Assembly: GCA_001802945.1 (NCBI GenBank)
Contig: MHAK01000040.1
Location: 1 to 64,000, forward strand
DNA: 64,000 nucleotides
Direction of reading: 5' to 3'
Origin: Ignavibacteria bacterium RIFCSPLOWO2_12_FULL_56_21
Lineage (GTDB): Bacteria; Bacteroidota; Ignavibacteria; UBA10030
Shown here: positions 33,624 to 41,485 of the stretch, one piece after another
Layout of the letters: each line of letters begins with the position of its first letter
Position numbering within the stretch: the first letter of the stretch is position 1
The notes under the pieces: generated by a model
Database searches by the model: none
The model's input: only the letters and a program-made list of their open reading frames with translations
Told to the model about the DNA's origin: nothing
Position numbers and translations under genes: made by a program

Positions 33624-34601
33624 ATGAAATACCGTTTCCTTCCCCAATCCAACTTGAAAGTGTCGTCGTTGATCTATGGATGCATGAACATCGGCGGACC
33701 ATGGTCACCGAATCCGCCGGACCGTGCCACCGTCGATAACGCGCTTGCGTGTGTCCGAACGGCCGTCGAAGGAGGCATCAACGTCTTCGACCATGCGGAC
33801 ATCTACGGCGGCGGCAGGTCGGAAGAAGTGTTTTCCGCCGTCTGGTCCGAACTCGGCCTAAAACGGTCGGACGTGATCATTCAATCGAAGTGCGGCATCC
33901 GTCGCCCCGGAGAACCGAATGCAGCGTCGCCGCACAGGTTCGATTTCAGCTTCGACCACATTGTCTCGTCCGTCGACGGCATACTCCGCCGCTTGAAGAC
34001 CGACCGTCTCGACATTCTGTTGCTCCATCGGCCGGACCCGCTCGCCGACCCCGATGAAGTGGCCAGAGCATTCGACCATTTGCGGTCGAATCGCATGGTC
34101 CATTATTTCGGTGTCAGCAATCACAACGCCGCCCAGATCGCATTGCTGCAACGTGCCGTGGGCGTTCCGCTCGTCGCAAACCAGCTGGAATTCAACCTCT
34201 TGCACTCTGATTTGATCGACGAAGGCGTGACGGTCAACGATGCCCGACAGCGCGCAACGTACCGGGCCGACGGCACTCTCGACTACTGCCGGTTGAACGG
34301 CATTTCCGTGCAGGCGTATTCCCCGGTGGCAAAAGGGAGATTGGCGTTACCGAAACGGGACGACGACGAACGCATTCGGTCGACGCGTCAGGCGGTCGAA
34401 CATCTCGCGCATCACATGGGCGTTTCCGGCGAAGCGGTCCTTCTTGCCTGGATCCTTCGGCATCCCGCGAAGATTCTTCCGGTCATCGGGACCACCCGTC
34501 CGGACCGCATTACGGCATCACTCGACGCATTGAAGATCGAAATGACGCGGGAAGAATGGTACTCGCTCTACCTCGCCGGACGAGGGCGAGACCTTCCCTG
34601 A
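33624..34601 (+). CDS. Aldo/keto reductase (YdhF-like)
   Basis: Second aldo/keto reductase, 325 residues from MKYRFLPQSNLKVSSLIYG. Catalytic residues: Asp/Tyr in FDHADIYGGG, Lys in VIIQSKCGIR, His in LLLHRPDPLADP. The blocks VPLVANQLEFNLLHSDLIDEG and LDYCRLNGISVQAYSPVAKG match the YdhF branch. GAGGGA precedes ATG 33624; ATG 33618 and GTG 33609 are in frame too. It differs from the reductase at 32.1 kb, so the two are paralogues, not a recent duplicate. Confidence 0.9.
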   Translation: MKYRFLPQSNLKVSSLIYGCMNIGGPWSPNPPDRATVDNALACVRTAVEGGINVFDHADIYGGGRSEEVFSAVWSELGLKRSDVIIQSKCGIRRPGEPNAASPHRFDFSFDHIVSSVDGILRRLKTDRLDILLLHRPDPLADPDEVARAFDHLRSNRMVHYFGVSNHNAAQIALLQRAVGVPLVANQLEFNLLHSDLIDEGVTVNDARQRATYRADGTLDYCRLNGISVQAYSPVAKGRLALPKRDDDERIRSTRQAVEHLAHHMGVSGEAVLLAWILRHPAKILPVIGTTRPDRITASLDALKIEMTREEWYSLYLAGRGRDLP

Positions 34602-34769
34602 ATCTAACTGCATACTGCAACTTGGAAGAAAGCCAGCAACCGATACTGTTGTGAAACAGAAAAATAAAAAAGACAAAGAGAAATCAAACAACAAAAAGAA
34701 AACGCCGTTCTCCCCAAGGAGCTTGACCCGCGCACTTTCGTTTTTCTTTTTTCCTTTTCTCCACTGGCA

Positions 34770-35771
34770 CTATTTCGCCTCCCCGATTCCCCTCAGAAAC
34801 TCCGCACTCTGTTCCGGGATCGCGGTGTTGATAAACATCCCGCTTCCCAACTCGAAGCCCGCCGAAATTGCGATCCTTGGAACGATCGACATGTACCAAT
34901 GGAAGTAGTCTGTCTGGACCAAATGCGTAGGAAGCGAACGAATGAGCAGATTATAGTCGGGGTCGTTTAGTCCATGAAACAAGCGACCCAGGACGGACTT
35001 GAGGCATCGTGCTAGATCGCGCAGCTCGTCTTCGGTGCATGATTCGAACGAGGACATGTGCCGGAGCGGGTAGATCCACGTGTGGAAGGGTGAGAGCGCA
35101 GCATACGGTATGAACGAGAGGAAATGTTTCGTGGCAAAGATGATCCGGTCGCCGCTCGATCGCTCGTCCTTGACCGTGCGGCAGAACATGCATTCACCTG
35201 TTTCGTCAAAATAGCGCGTGGCGATCTCGAGCCGCATCCTCACCTGTGCAGGAACGACAGGCAGGCCGACGATCTGCGAATGCGGGTGCGGTTGTGACGT
35301 CCCGGCAGCAACACCGTGATTACGAAAGATCAGGATGGTCTCGACACGCCCGTCCTCCCGCACTTGAACATATCGTCGCTGGTACGCGCTCAGGACGTCG
35401 AAGATTTCTTCCTCACGAAGTAGGGGCAGTTGAGCGTCGTGACGCGGATGCTCCACCACGACGTCGTGATATCCCACCGCCTGCATCGACCGATGGATAC
35501 CGCTCATCCTGCGCGAAAGCATGCCTTCGCGCACGAGTGCCGGAAACTTGTTCGCGACCACACGCGTACGCCAGCCCGCCTCATCGCCGATACGAAGCGA
35601 TTCAGCACTCGTTTGTGATTCGTTTCCGGGGCAGAAGGGACACGATGGGTCGTGCAGCGGGAGCGCCGCACGTTTTTCGCGGCGGCTCACGAACGTTTCC
35701 GGCCGCCGGGCGCGCTCGGTGGCAATGATCACCCAGTCGCGTGTGATGATGTTCTGGCGAAGTTCCGGCAT
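34770..35771 (-). CDS. galT: Galactose-1-phosphate uridylyltransferase
   Basis: Leloir-pathway enzyme moving UMP between glucose-1-P and galactose-1-P. The 333-residue protein has the zinc pair CPFCPGNE, the catalytic HPHSQ in the SQPHPHSQIVGLP block, CMFC in the second half, and the C-terminal FHWYMSIVPRI segment. Upstream of its ATG is the tRNA-Arg locus. No other galactose genes are adjacent. Confidence 0.94.
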   Translation of the reverse strand: MPELRQNIITRDWVIIATERARRPETFVSRREKRAALPLHDPSCPFCPGNESQTSAESLRIGDEAGWRTRVVANKFPALVREGMLSRRMSGIHRSMQAVGYHDVVVEHPRHDAQLPLLREEEIFDVLSAYQRRYVQVREDGRVETILIFRNHGVAAGTSQPHPHSQIVGLPVVPAQVRMRLEIATRYFDETGECMFCRTVKDERSSGDRIIFATKHFLSFIPYAALSPFHTWIYPLRHMSSFESCTEDELRDLARCLKSVLGRLFHGLNDPDYNLLIRSLPTHLVQTDYFHWYMSIVPRIAISAGFELGSGMFINTAIPEQSAEFLRGIGEAK

Positions 35772-35850
35772 CCGACCACCTTGGGCAAGTACAACGGGTT
35801 CGAACTCCGCCTTCCGCTGCTGACCAACGCCTGCACGTGAACCAGTGTCG

Positions 35851-35924
35851 CGACCCCGGCGCGACTCGAACGCGCGACCTACAGCTTAGAAGGCTGTTGC
35901 TCTATCCAACTGAGCTACGGGGTC
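35851..35924 (-). tRNA. tRNA-Arg (anticodon TCT)
   Basis: A 74-nt cloverleaf on the minus strand: acceptor GACCCCG/CGGGGTC with discriminator G, D stem GCTC/GAGC with loop AGTTGGATA, anticodon stem ACAGC/GCTGT with loop CTTCTAA (anticodon TCT, window positions 35888-35890), variable AGGTC, T stem GCGCG/CGCGC with loop TTCGAGT. All stems pair. CCA is not encoded. Confidence 0.97.
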
Positions 35925-35962
35925 TTGAAATTGCCAAGCTCTGCAGGCGACGCGACCTACAG

Positions 35963-36046
35963 TCCCGTCCCGTTCGCCTCCGGCGAACGTGGACGGGATC
36001 CTCGTTCCGACAACGAACTTGCTTCGCAAGTTCGGTCGGAACGGGA
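35963..36046 (-). mobile_element. 84-nt two-hairpin insertion (element 1) in the tRNA-Arg copy
   Basis: Read on the minus strand: TCCCGT, a hairpin with stem TCCGAC...GTCGGA and an inner GAACTTGC/GCAAGTTC stem, then ACGAGGAT, then a second hairpin (GTTCGCC-GGA-GGCGAAC inside CCCGTCC/GGGACGGG). Inserted in the 3' side of the anticodon arm, directly after CTAAG. Absence from the intact copy defines both ends. No coding capacity. Confidence 0.8.
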
Positions 36047-36071
36047 CTTAGAAGGCTGTTGCTCTTTCCAA

Positions 36072-36152
36072 TGCCGCCATCTCCGCTAAATCATTGATGG
36101 CGGCATCCTCGTCACGTCCACGACTTGCTCCGCTGCGTCGGACGTGACGGGA
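36072..36152 (-). mobile_element. 81-nt two-hairpin insertion (element 2) in the tRNA-Arg copy
   Basis: Same plan as element 1 with different stems: TCCCGT, hairpin CACGTCC.GAC...GTC.GGACGTG, ACGAGGAT, then hairpin TGCCGCCATC...GATGGCGGCA. Inserted in the D loop, directly after CTCAG on the minus strand. Boundaries fixed by comparison with the intact tRNA gene. Confidence 0.8.
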
Positions 36153-36210
36153 CTGAGCTACGGGGTCTTACAATTGCAAATTCTAAGATGTCAATGGTAA
36201 ATGGAAACGG

Positions 36211-36417
36211 TCAATAATTGCAGCACTCACTGCCGACTATGAGGTTGGTCTCCTGGTTCCTGCACACTCCGTTCTTTTGGTCCCAGACGAACGGACCAGT
36301 TCCGCAGCTTGACGGCGGCCCGGTCGGTTCCTCCTCACACCCGAAGTGCAGTGAACCGACCGCTGCCAGCACGACAAGGAAGAGGATCACGTTCACCGTC
36401 TCACGTATTCTTCTCAT
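36211..36417 (-). CDS. Small cysteine-rich lipoprotein
   Basis: 68 residues: TM-like signal (VILFLVVLAAVGSLHFGC) with a lipobox Cys27, then EEEPTGPPSSCGTGPF and a cysteine-rich end (GVCRNQETN, ECCNY). Six cysteines including the lipid one, in a pattern I associate with small exported EGF-like or knottin-like modules. No known family is certain. Isolated gene. Confidence 0.6.
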   Translation of the reverse strand: MRRIRETVNVILFLVVLAAVGSLHFGCEEEPTGPPSSCGTGPFVWDQKNGVCRNQETNLIVGSECCNY

Positions 36418-36538
36418 ATCAATTCCGTCCAGTTATGATCGTTCAGGCAACTTTTGGCCCTTGCGGACCGTCATTCAGGAATGTACACCGTAGGTTTCTC
36501 TGATGCGAATTCACAACAACGTATGCGCATCAGGAATC

Positions 36539-37597
36539 TTATGCAACCGCCAATTTCACCCGGTTCTGCACCGCGGCGAACACTTCGTCAACGGACGTCT
36601 CCAGCATGCACCGGAAGTGTCCTTCCGGGCATGATGCCCGACCGATATGGCTGCACGGACGGCACGAAAGGCCGGATCTTTCCAGAACCGTGGCTTCCGG
36701 GTTGGTCGGTGAGAATCCGAACTCCCGCACCGTCGAACCGAATATGGCAACCAACGGCTTTCGACGCGCGGCGGCGATGTGCATGAGTCCGGAGTCGTTG
36801 GTCACAATCGCCTCGACATATTCCATCGCGGCGGCATTTTCCAGAAGTGAAAGCTCCCCGGTTAGGTCGATCACACGTTCGGCATGTGTGCTTGCTGCGA
36901 TCGATCTCGCGATCCCGCCGTTTACCGAACGGTCCGCCAGCCCTCCGAACAACACAACGGCGCCGGACGTCTCCCGGATCAGCCGGATCCCCAACTCCGC
37001 GTAGCGTTCCGGCGGCCAGCGTTTCGTTGCATGCCGCGCCGTCGGACAGAACCCATACACCTTTTCAAATCGGTGGAGTTTCAGCGCAACCATGCGTCCG
37101 TTGACACCGAAAAGGACCTCGTCGGGAATATGCAGCTCCAACCCTTTGCCGTCGTTCACGATTCCCCACCGTGCAACCGTCTCGAGATACCGGTCAGCAA
37201 CGGGGACAATGGAGGTATAGAAATTCTTCTTGAACTTCACCAGCGCCGTCCGCTCGAGGACGCGTTTATCGACGGTCACGACATGCCGAACGTTCCGGAC
37301 GCCCCTGAGGAACCTGCTGCGAAGACTGTTATGGATGTCGACGATGAGGTCGTAATGCTCTCCGGCGATCCGGTGCTTCAATCGGCGGAGACCTGCGAAC
37401 CCTTCCGTCGCGTCAAACTCATACGTATAGTTCAGATTGTGATTGTGCCGCACAAGCTCCGCGTATTCGCGCCGGGTCGCAAAATCGATCTGTCCATGGG
37501 GGAATTTTAACCGTAATTGGCGGAGCAACGGCGATGCAAGCACAATGTCGCCAATGGAACTAAATCGGATCACCAGTGTTTTATGGATCGCTTCCAT
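36539..37597 (-). CDS. Glycosyltransferase family 9 (heptosyltransferase-like)
   Basis: Transfers ADP-heptose (or a related sugar) to lipid A/core oligosaccharide at the inner membrane. 352 residues with the two GT9 lobes: LVIRFSSIGDIVLASPLLRQL at the N-terminus, PTARHATKRWPPERYAEL in the middle, and the donor-binding IVTNDSGLMHIAAARRKPLVAIFGST followed by GFSPTNP. CRPCSHIGRASCPEGHFRC near the end is a cysteine cluster common in this family. Stands alone. Confidence 0.9.
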   Translation of the reverse strand: MEAIHKTLVIRFSSIGDIVLASPLLRQLRLKFPHGQIDFATRREYAELVRHNHNLNYTYEFDATEGFAGLRRLKHRIAGEHYDLIVDIHNSLRSRFLRGVRNVRHVVTVDKRVLERTALVKFKKNFYTSIVPVADRYLETVARWGIVNDGKGLELHIPDEVLFGVNGRMVALKLHRFEKVYGFCPTARHATKRWPPERYAELGIRLIRETSGAVVLFGGLADRSVNGGIARSIAASTHAERVIDLTGELSLLENAAAMEYVEAIVTNDSGLMHIAAARRKPLVAIFGSTVREFGFSPTNPEATVLERSGLSCRPCSHIGRASCPEGHFRCMLETSVDEVFAAVQNRVKLAVA

Positions 37598-37717
37598 CAG
37601 GGTGAAAGTTACGACTCCTTCTCAGGAGCCGCAACCGATGAGTGGCGAAGTTCATTGCTTTTTCGTCCGCGGGCCACTATACTACCGGAACGCACGACGA
37701 TTCGGTGAAAACAGTCA

Positions 37718-39262
37718 ATGGCCTTCCATCAATCAACAGCGGCGCGTCCAACGACCCTCGGAGAACTCAAACGCTCGGGATATAAGGTCCTTCCCGTCAA
37801 GGAGGAGATCCGGAAAAATCTCACGGGGATCCTGCGTTCGAATACGCCACTCTTTCCCGGCATTATCGGATACGAGAAGAGCGTCATTCCGGACCTCGTC
37901 AACGCGCTCCTCGCGCGTCACGATATTCTGCTCCTCGGACTTCGCGGCCAAGCCAAGTCGCGAATCCTGCGACAGCTCCCGACACTTCTGGACGAGTTCA
38001 TCCCGGTGATCAAAGGGAGTGAACTGAACGACAACCCTTTTCACCCGGTGAGCAGACACGCCGTCGACGCGGTTCGCACCGGCGGAGACGACACGGAAAT
38101 CGAATGGATCCACCGCGACCAACGATTCTCGGAAAAGCTGGCTACACCCGACGTTACGATCGCAGACCTTATCGGCGACATCGATCCCATCAAGGCGGCC
38201 ACCCAAAGGCTCCATTACGCTCACGAAGGTGCGATCCATTTCGGCATTATCCCGCGCACCAACCGTGGCATCTTCGCCATCAATGAACTCCCCGACCTGC
38301 AACCCCGAATCCAGGTCGGCCTCTTTAATATTATGGAAGAGAAGGACATTCAGATACGCGGGTTCAACATCCGGCTTCCTCTGGACATTCTCCTTGTGTT
38401 CACCGCGAACCCGGAGGATTACACCAACCGAGGAAATCTCATCACACCGCTCAAGGATCGCATCGATGCGCAGATCCTCACGCACTATCCGCGTTCGCTT
38501 AACGATGCCATTCGGATCACCGAACAGGAAGCGTGGGTCGAGCGGGACGGACGTTCTGTGGTCATTCCCCCGTACATGAAGGAGATCGTTGAACAGATCG
38601 CTTTCGAAGCGAGAAAGAGCGAATTCGTTGACCAGAAATCGGGAGTGAGCGCTCGCCTGACGATCGCGTCCATGGAAAGCCTTGTCAGCAATGCTGAACG
38701 AAGAGCGATCATCCTCGGTGATTCAGCGGTAGTTCCGCGACTCGTCGACCTGCATCATGCACTTCCCGGAATGACCGGTAAGATCGAGCTCGTGTTCGAA
38801 GGAGAACAAGAAGGGGCAGTCAAGGTGAGCAAGGCGCTGATCGGCAAGGCTGTCAGGACCGTCTTTCAGCAGTATTTCCCCGACCCTCTTCAGAAGAAGC
38901 CGCGTGAACGAGCCGAAACAACCAGAACAACGGCAGACAATGGCCTGTACGGCCCCATTGTGAGCTGGTTCGAGCAGGGAAACAAGGTCGAGATCTCCGA
39001 CGACATGCCGTTGGAGGCTTTTTACCGCGAGCTCGATCGCATCGGCGGACTTCGAGCTGTGACGTTGAAACATCTTAAGATACCCGAAGCCAACCGGGGA
39101 GAGCTTGCATCGGCGATGGAGTTCGTTCTGGAAGCTCTCCATCAGTGCTCAAAGATCGCAAAAGACGAGGTCGAGCGGGCCTCGACCTATAAAGACATGG
39201 TCGGAAGCATCTTCTCAGGACGCGGGCGATCGCTCGAAGAGGATGAGGAGACGGGGACGTGA
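37718..39262 (+). CDS. MoxR/ChlI-like AAA+ ATPase
   Basis: A 514-residue ATPase of the MoxR/magnesium-chelatase-I kind, expected to form a ring and remodel a target protein with a VWA partner. Walker A is unusual, GLRGQAKS (74-81; Ala where Gly is normal before Lys), Walker B is AINELPDL (about 186), sensor 1 LLVFTANPEDYTNRG, arginine finger region LITPLKDRIDAQI. The C-terminal third is helical. Its stop overlaps the VWA gene start (GTGA), so the two are a functional pair. Confidence 0.87.
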   Translation: MAFHQSTAARPTTLGELKRSGYKVLPVKEEIRKNLTGILRSNTPLFPGIIGYEKSVIPDLVNALLARHDILLLGLRGQAKSRILRQLPTLLDEFIPVIKGSELNDNPFHPVSRHAVDAVRTGGDDTEIEWIHRDQRFSEKLATPDVTIADLIGDIDPIKAATQRLHYAHEGAIHFGIIPRTNRGIFAINELPDLQPRIQVGLFNIMEEKDIQIRGFNIRLPLDILLVFTANPEDYTNRGNLITPLKDRIDAQILTHYPRSLNDAIRITEQEAWVERDGRSVVIPPYMKEIVEQIAFEARKSEFVDQKSGVSARLTIASMESLVSNAERRAIILGDSAVVPRLVDLHHALPGMTGKIELVFEGEQEGAVKVSKALIGKAVRTVFQQYFPDPLQKKPRERAETTRTTADNGLYGPIVSWFEQGNKVEISDDMPLEAFYRELDRIGGLRAVTLKHLKIPEANRGELASAMEFVLEALHQCSKIAKDEVERASTYKDMVGSIFSGRGRSLEEDEETGT

Positions 39263-40362
39263 GGTTCGAGTACTCCCAATGGCGTCCCGACTCCACGACG
39301 GATGAGCAGCAGCTGGAATCGCTGTTGTCGCTCTTTTCGTATCTGGCAGTCAAGACGAGCGGCGATGTTGCAGAGGCACTCGAGTGGCTTCGCCGGCTCG
39401 CCGATCGCTACGGCGTTTTCGACGAGAACCTTACGATCGAGGAGCTCATCCGGCGGCTCAAGGACCTCGGGATCATCGAAGAAGTCGACGGGATGAACGT
39501 CCTGACGACGCGTGGGATCCAGAAGATCCGTCAGGACGCGCTGCGGCACATCTTCAGCAATCTCAAAAAAGCCCCGGGCGGCACGCACGAAACGCCCCAT
39601 ACCGGCGACGGAGTCGACCGGCTGAGCGAGACCCGTTCCTGGATGTTCGGCGATCTGGCGACGAACATCGACCTGACAAGTACGCTGTCCAACGTGTTTC
39701 GGCGCGATGGGATCGACAATTTTTCACTGAAAGAAGAGGACCTGGAGGTCTACGAGACCGAACATTTATCAAGCTGCGCGACCGTTCTCATGCTCGACAT
39801 CAGTCACAGCATGATCCTGTACGGCGAAGACCGCATCACACCCGCGAAACAGGTGGCGCTTGCCCTTGCTGAGCTCATCCGCGTGAAATTTCCGAAGGAC
39901 TACCTCGCCTGCGTCGTCTTCGGCGATGAGGCGAAGGTCGTCAGTCTCGCCGAATTGCCATTCCTGAATGTCGGTCCCTTCCACACGAACACGCGGGCCG
40001 GACTGCAGCTTGCTCGCCAACTCCTCCGTCGTGCGGGAAACGTCAACAAGCAGATCTTCATGATCACCGACGGCAAACCATCCGCGATCTTCGATGGAGC
40101 AGGTAGGATCTATAAGAATCCGTTCGGATTGGACCAGCGCATCGTGAACAAGACGCTCGACGAGGCTGTGCAATGCCGGCGGGAAAAGATCACGGTGAGC
40201 ACCTTTATGGTGGCACAGGACCCGTATCTTGTCGACTTTGTGGAAGAGTTCACAAAAGCGAACCAGGGACGAGCGTACTTCTCTTCCTTGAACAATCTCG
40301 GCGAGTTCATTCTTGTCGACTATCTGAAGAACCGCAGGACCAAGTTCAATGCAGGACGATAG
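39259..40362 (+). CDS. VWA-domain protein, partner of the AAA+ ATPase
   Basis: 367 residues starting at GTG 39259. Residues 1-150 are a helical region; from about 175 a von Willebrand A domain with the MIDAS residues DISHS (about 180), the Thr in HTNTRAG and Asp in MITDGKPS. MoxR/VWA pairs (NorQ/NorD, CbbQ/CbbO, RavA/ViaA) act as metal-cofactor-inserting or activating chaperones. No target enzyme is encoded next door. Followed by a terminator at 40463. Confidence 0.88.
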   Translation: MRFEYSQWRPDSTTDEQQLESLLSLFSYLAVKTSGDVAEALEWLRRLADRYGVFDENLTIEELIRRLKDLGIIEEVDGMNVLTTRGIQKIRQDALRHIFSNLKKAPGGTHETPHTGDGVDRLSETRSWMFGDLATNIDLTSTLSNVFRRDGIDNFSLKEEDLEVYETEHLSSCATVLMLDISHSMILYGEDRITPAKQVALALAELIRVKFPKDYLACVVFGDEAKVVSLAELPFLNVGPFHTNTRAGLQLARQLLRRAGNVNKQIFMITDGKPSAIFDGAGRIYKNPFGLDQRIVNKTLDEAVQCRREKITVSTFMVAQDPYLVDFVEEFTKANQGRAYFSSLNNLGEFILVDYLKNRRTKFNAGR

Positions 40363-40462
40363 AAGACAGATCTTCGATTCCTTGGAAGTAACTTCAATTC
40401 CTTGAATTTCAGCCCGTTTTTCCCGACTTTGATGCATTCAGGGTTGGAAGAGGCGTTTGACA

Positions 40463-40484
40463 AGCCCGGATAGGGCTTTTTTTG
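40463..40484 (+). terminator. Rho-independent terminator
   Basis: AAGCCC (40463-68), loop GGATA, GGGCTT (40474-79), then TTTTT. About 100 bp after the VWA stop. Confidence 0.88.
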
Positions 40485-40589
40485 TTGCTGCTGGTAAGGA
40501 TTTTCACGCTACGATCGCAAAGACTCGGTAATGCTTGTCTTGACGACCGCAAAGGTGGAAGATTATCACGCAACGAAACAACTTCCCGT

Positions 40590-40645
40590 TGCGAGCGCCC
40601 GCCTGCCCTAATGGGTCCTAATGATTGGCGGGCAGGCTGCGAGCG
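40590..40645. repeat. GC-rich hairpin flanked by TGCGAGCG direct repeats
   Basis: TGCGAGCG at 40590-40597 and 40638-40645 flank a 40-bp segment with arms GCCTGCCC (40601-40608) and GGGCAGGC (40630-40637); GCCCGCC/GGCGGGC is an alternative stem. The exact 8-bp flanks look like a target-site duplication. Same hairpin family as 1942 and 47141. Confidence 0.75.
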
Positions 40646-40718
40646 TTGCGAGTAACTCATTTCATAGTCGCGCTGCGGGCGTGGCGTGTGACGCATTGAG
40701 AAGTCAGGCAAACCACTG

Positions 40719-41483
40719 ATGCTCCTCATCTTTCCATCCATAGAGATCAGCCACGAATGTTGTCTTGAAGTAGTGCACGGACTGCCCGGCGCCGAACGCA
40801 CGTACTCCGTCGACCCCGTGCAGATGGCTATCCTCTGGAGAGGTGAGAATGCCAAAACGCTCCATGTCGTCGATATGGACGGCGTGAGCGAAGGCAGGGT
40901 TGTCAATAGCCATATCATCCGGAAAATGGTCGAGTCTGTCGACATTCCCATCCAGGTCGGCGGCGGATTGCGCACCTTCGAAGAGATCGAACAGGCGCTG
41001 TCTCTTGGCGTCTACCGCGTCGTCGTCGGAACGGCCGCCGTCGAACAACCCGGATTGATCGAGCGTCTTGTCAAAGTCTTTGGAACACGGAAGATCGCCG
41101 TTGGAATCGACGCCCGATCAGGACAGGTGACGGTGTCGGGCGGGAAAATACGGACGAATGTCACTCCCTTGGAATTAGCAAGAGAAATGAAGAAGCTCGG
41201 AGTCTCCCGGATCGTGTATGGAGAGCGTGGCCCCGAAGGTCCTGCACGGATACTTCCCATAGATACCCTCCGCGAGCTGGCAACGGCGACGAAGATCCGC
41301 GTCACCTGCTGGGGAGGCGTGTATTCGTACAAAGACCTCGTCCGATTGCAGGAACTCGAGAAGATCGGCGTCGACTCTGTTATCGTCGGCCGCCCTCTCT
41401 ATGAGAACCGATTCCCTTGCCAGGCGTTGTGGCGGCTGAATGAGAACCAGCTCAACGACCTTGGACCTACCCGGCGCATCTGA
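40719..41483 (+). CDS. HisA-like TIM-barrel protein with altered active site
   Basis: 254 residues with clear HisA similarity: DPVQMAILWRGENAKTLHVVDMDG, IPIQVGGGLRTFEEIEQAL, GVYRVVVGTAAVE, KIAVGIDARSGQV, TCWGGVYSYKDL. HisA isomerises ProFAR in histidine synthesis. The second catalytic Asp (131) is kept, but the first is Glu9 (PSIEI for PAIDL), and the usual TD(I)xxDGTxxGP loop is replaced by YGERGPEGP (167-175). No histidine genes are near; PfkB and RmlD-like genes follow in the same operon. It may be a repurposed paralogue, or the only HisA of the organism. Confidence 0.8.
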   Translation: MLLIFPSIEISHECCLEVVHGLPGAERTYSVDPVQMAILWRGENAKTLHVVDMDGVSEGRVVNSHIIRKMVESVDIPIQVGGGLRTFEEIEQALSLGVYRVVVGTAAVEQPGLIERLVKVFGTRKIAVGIDARSGQVTVSGGKIRTNVTPLELAREMKKLGVSRIVYGERGPEGPARILPIDTLRELATATKIRVTCWGGVYSYKDLVRLQELEKIGVDSVIVGRPLYENRFPCQALWRLNENQLNDLGPTRRI

Positions 41484-41485
41484 CC

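Larger units (their letters stand above)
35951..36167 (-). pseudogene. Second tRNA-Arg copy, interrupted by two hairpin elements and lacking its 3' end
   Basis: Removing 36072-36152 and 35963-36046 leaves, on the minus strand, GACCCCGTAGCTCAG, then TTGGAAAGAGCAACAGCC and TTCTAAG, then CTGTAGGTCGCG: the intact gene's sequence up to the variable loop with one change (ATA to AAA in the D loop). The T arm and 3' acceptor are missing; after GGTCGCG the sequence runs straight into the 5' flank of the intact gene. The 5' flanks of both copies also match (CAATT and AAG before GACCCC), so this is a tandem duplicate that decayed. Confidence 0.88.
40363..40718. other. Intergenic region with terminator and hairpin insertion
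   Basis: 356 bp without a gene; contains the terminator at 40463 and a GC-rich hairpin at 40598-40637 flanked by 8-bp direct repeats. A minus-strand open frame (40409-40975) here overlaps the HisA-like gene antisense and is not credible. Confidence 0.65.

Noticed and set aside
35951-36167. tRNA with introns (group I or archaeal type)
   Set aside because: Two inserts at non-standard positions, each too short for a self-splicing intron, and the T arm and acceptor 3' strand are missing, so no functional tRNA could result.
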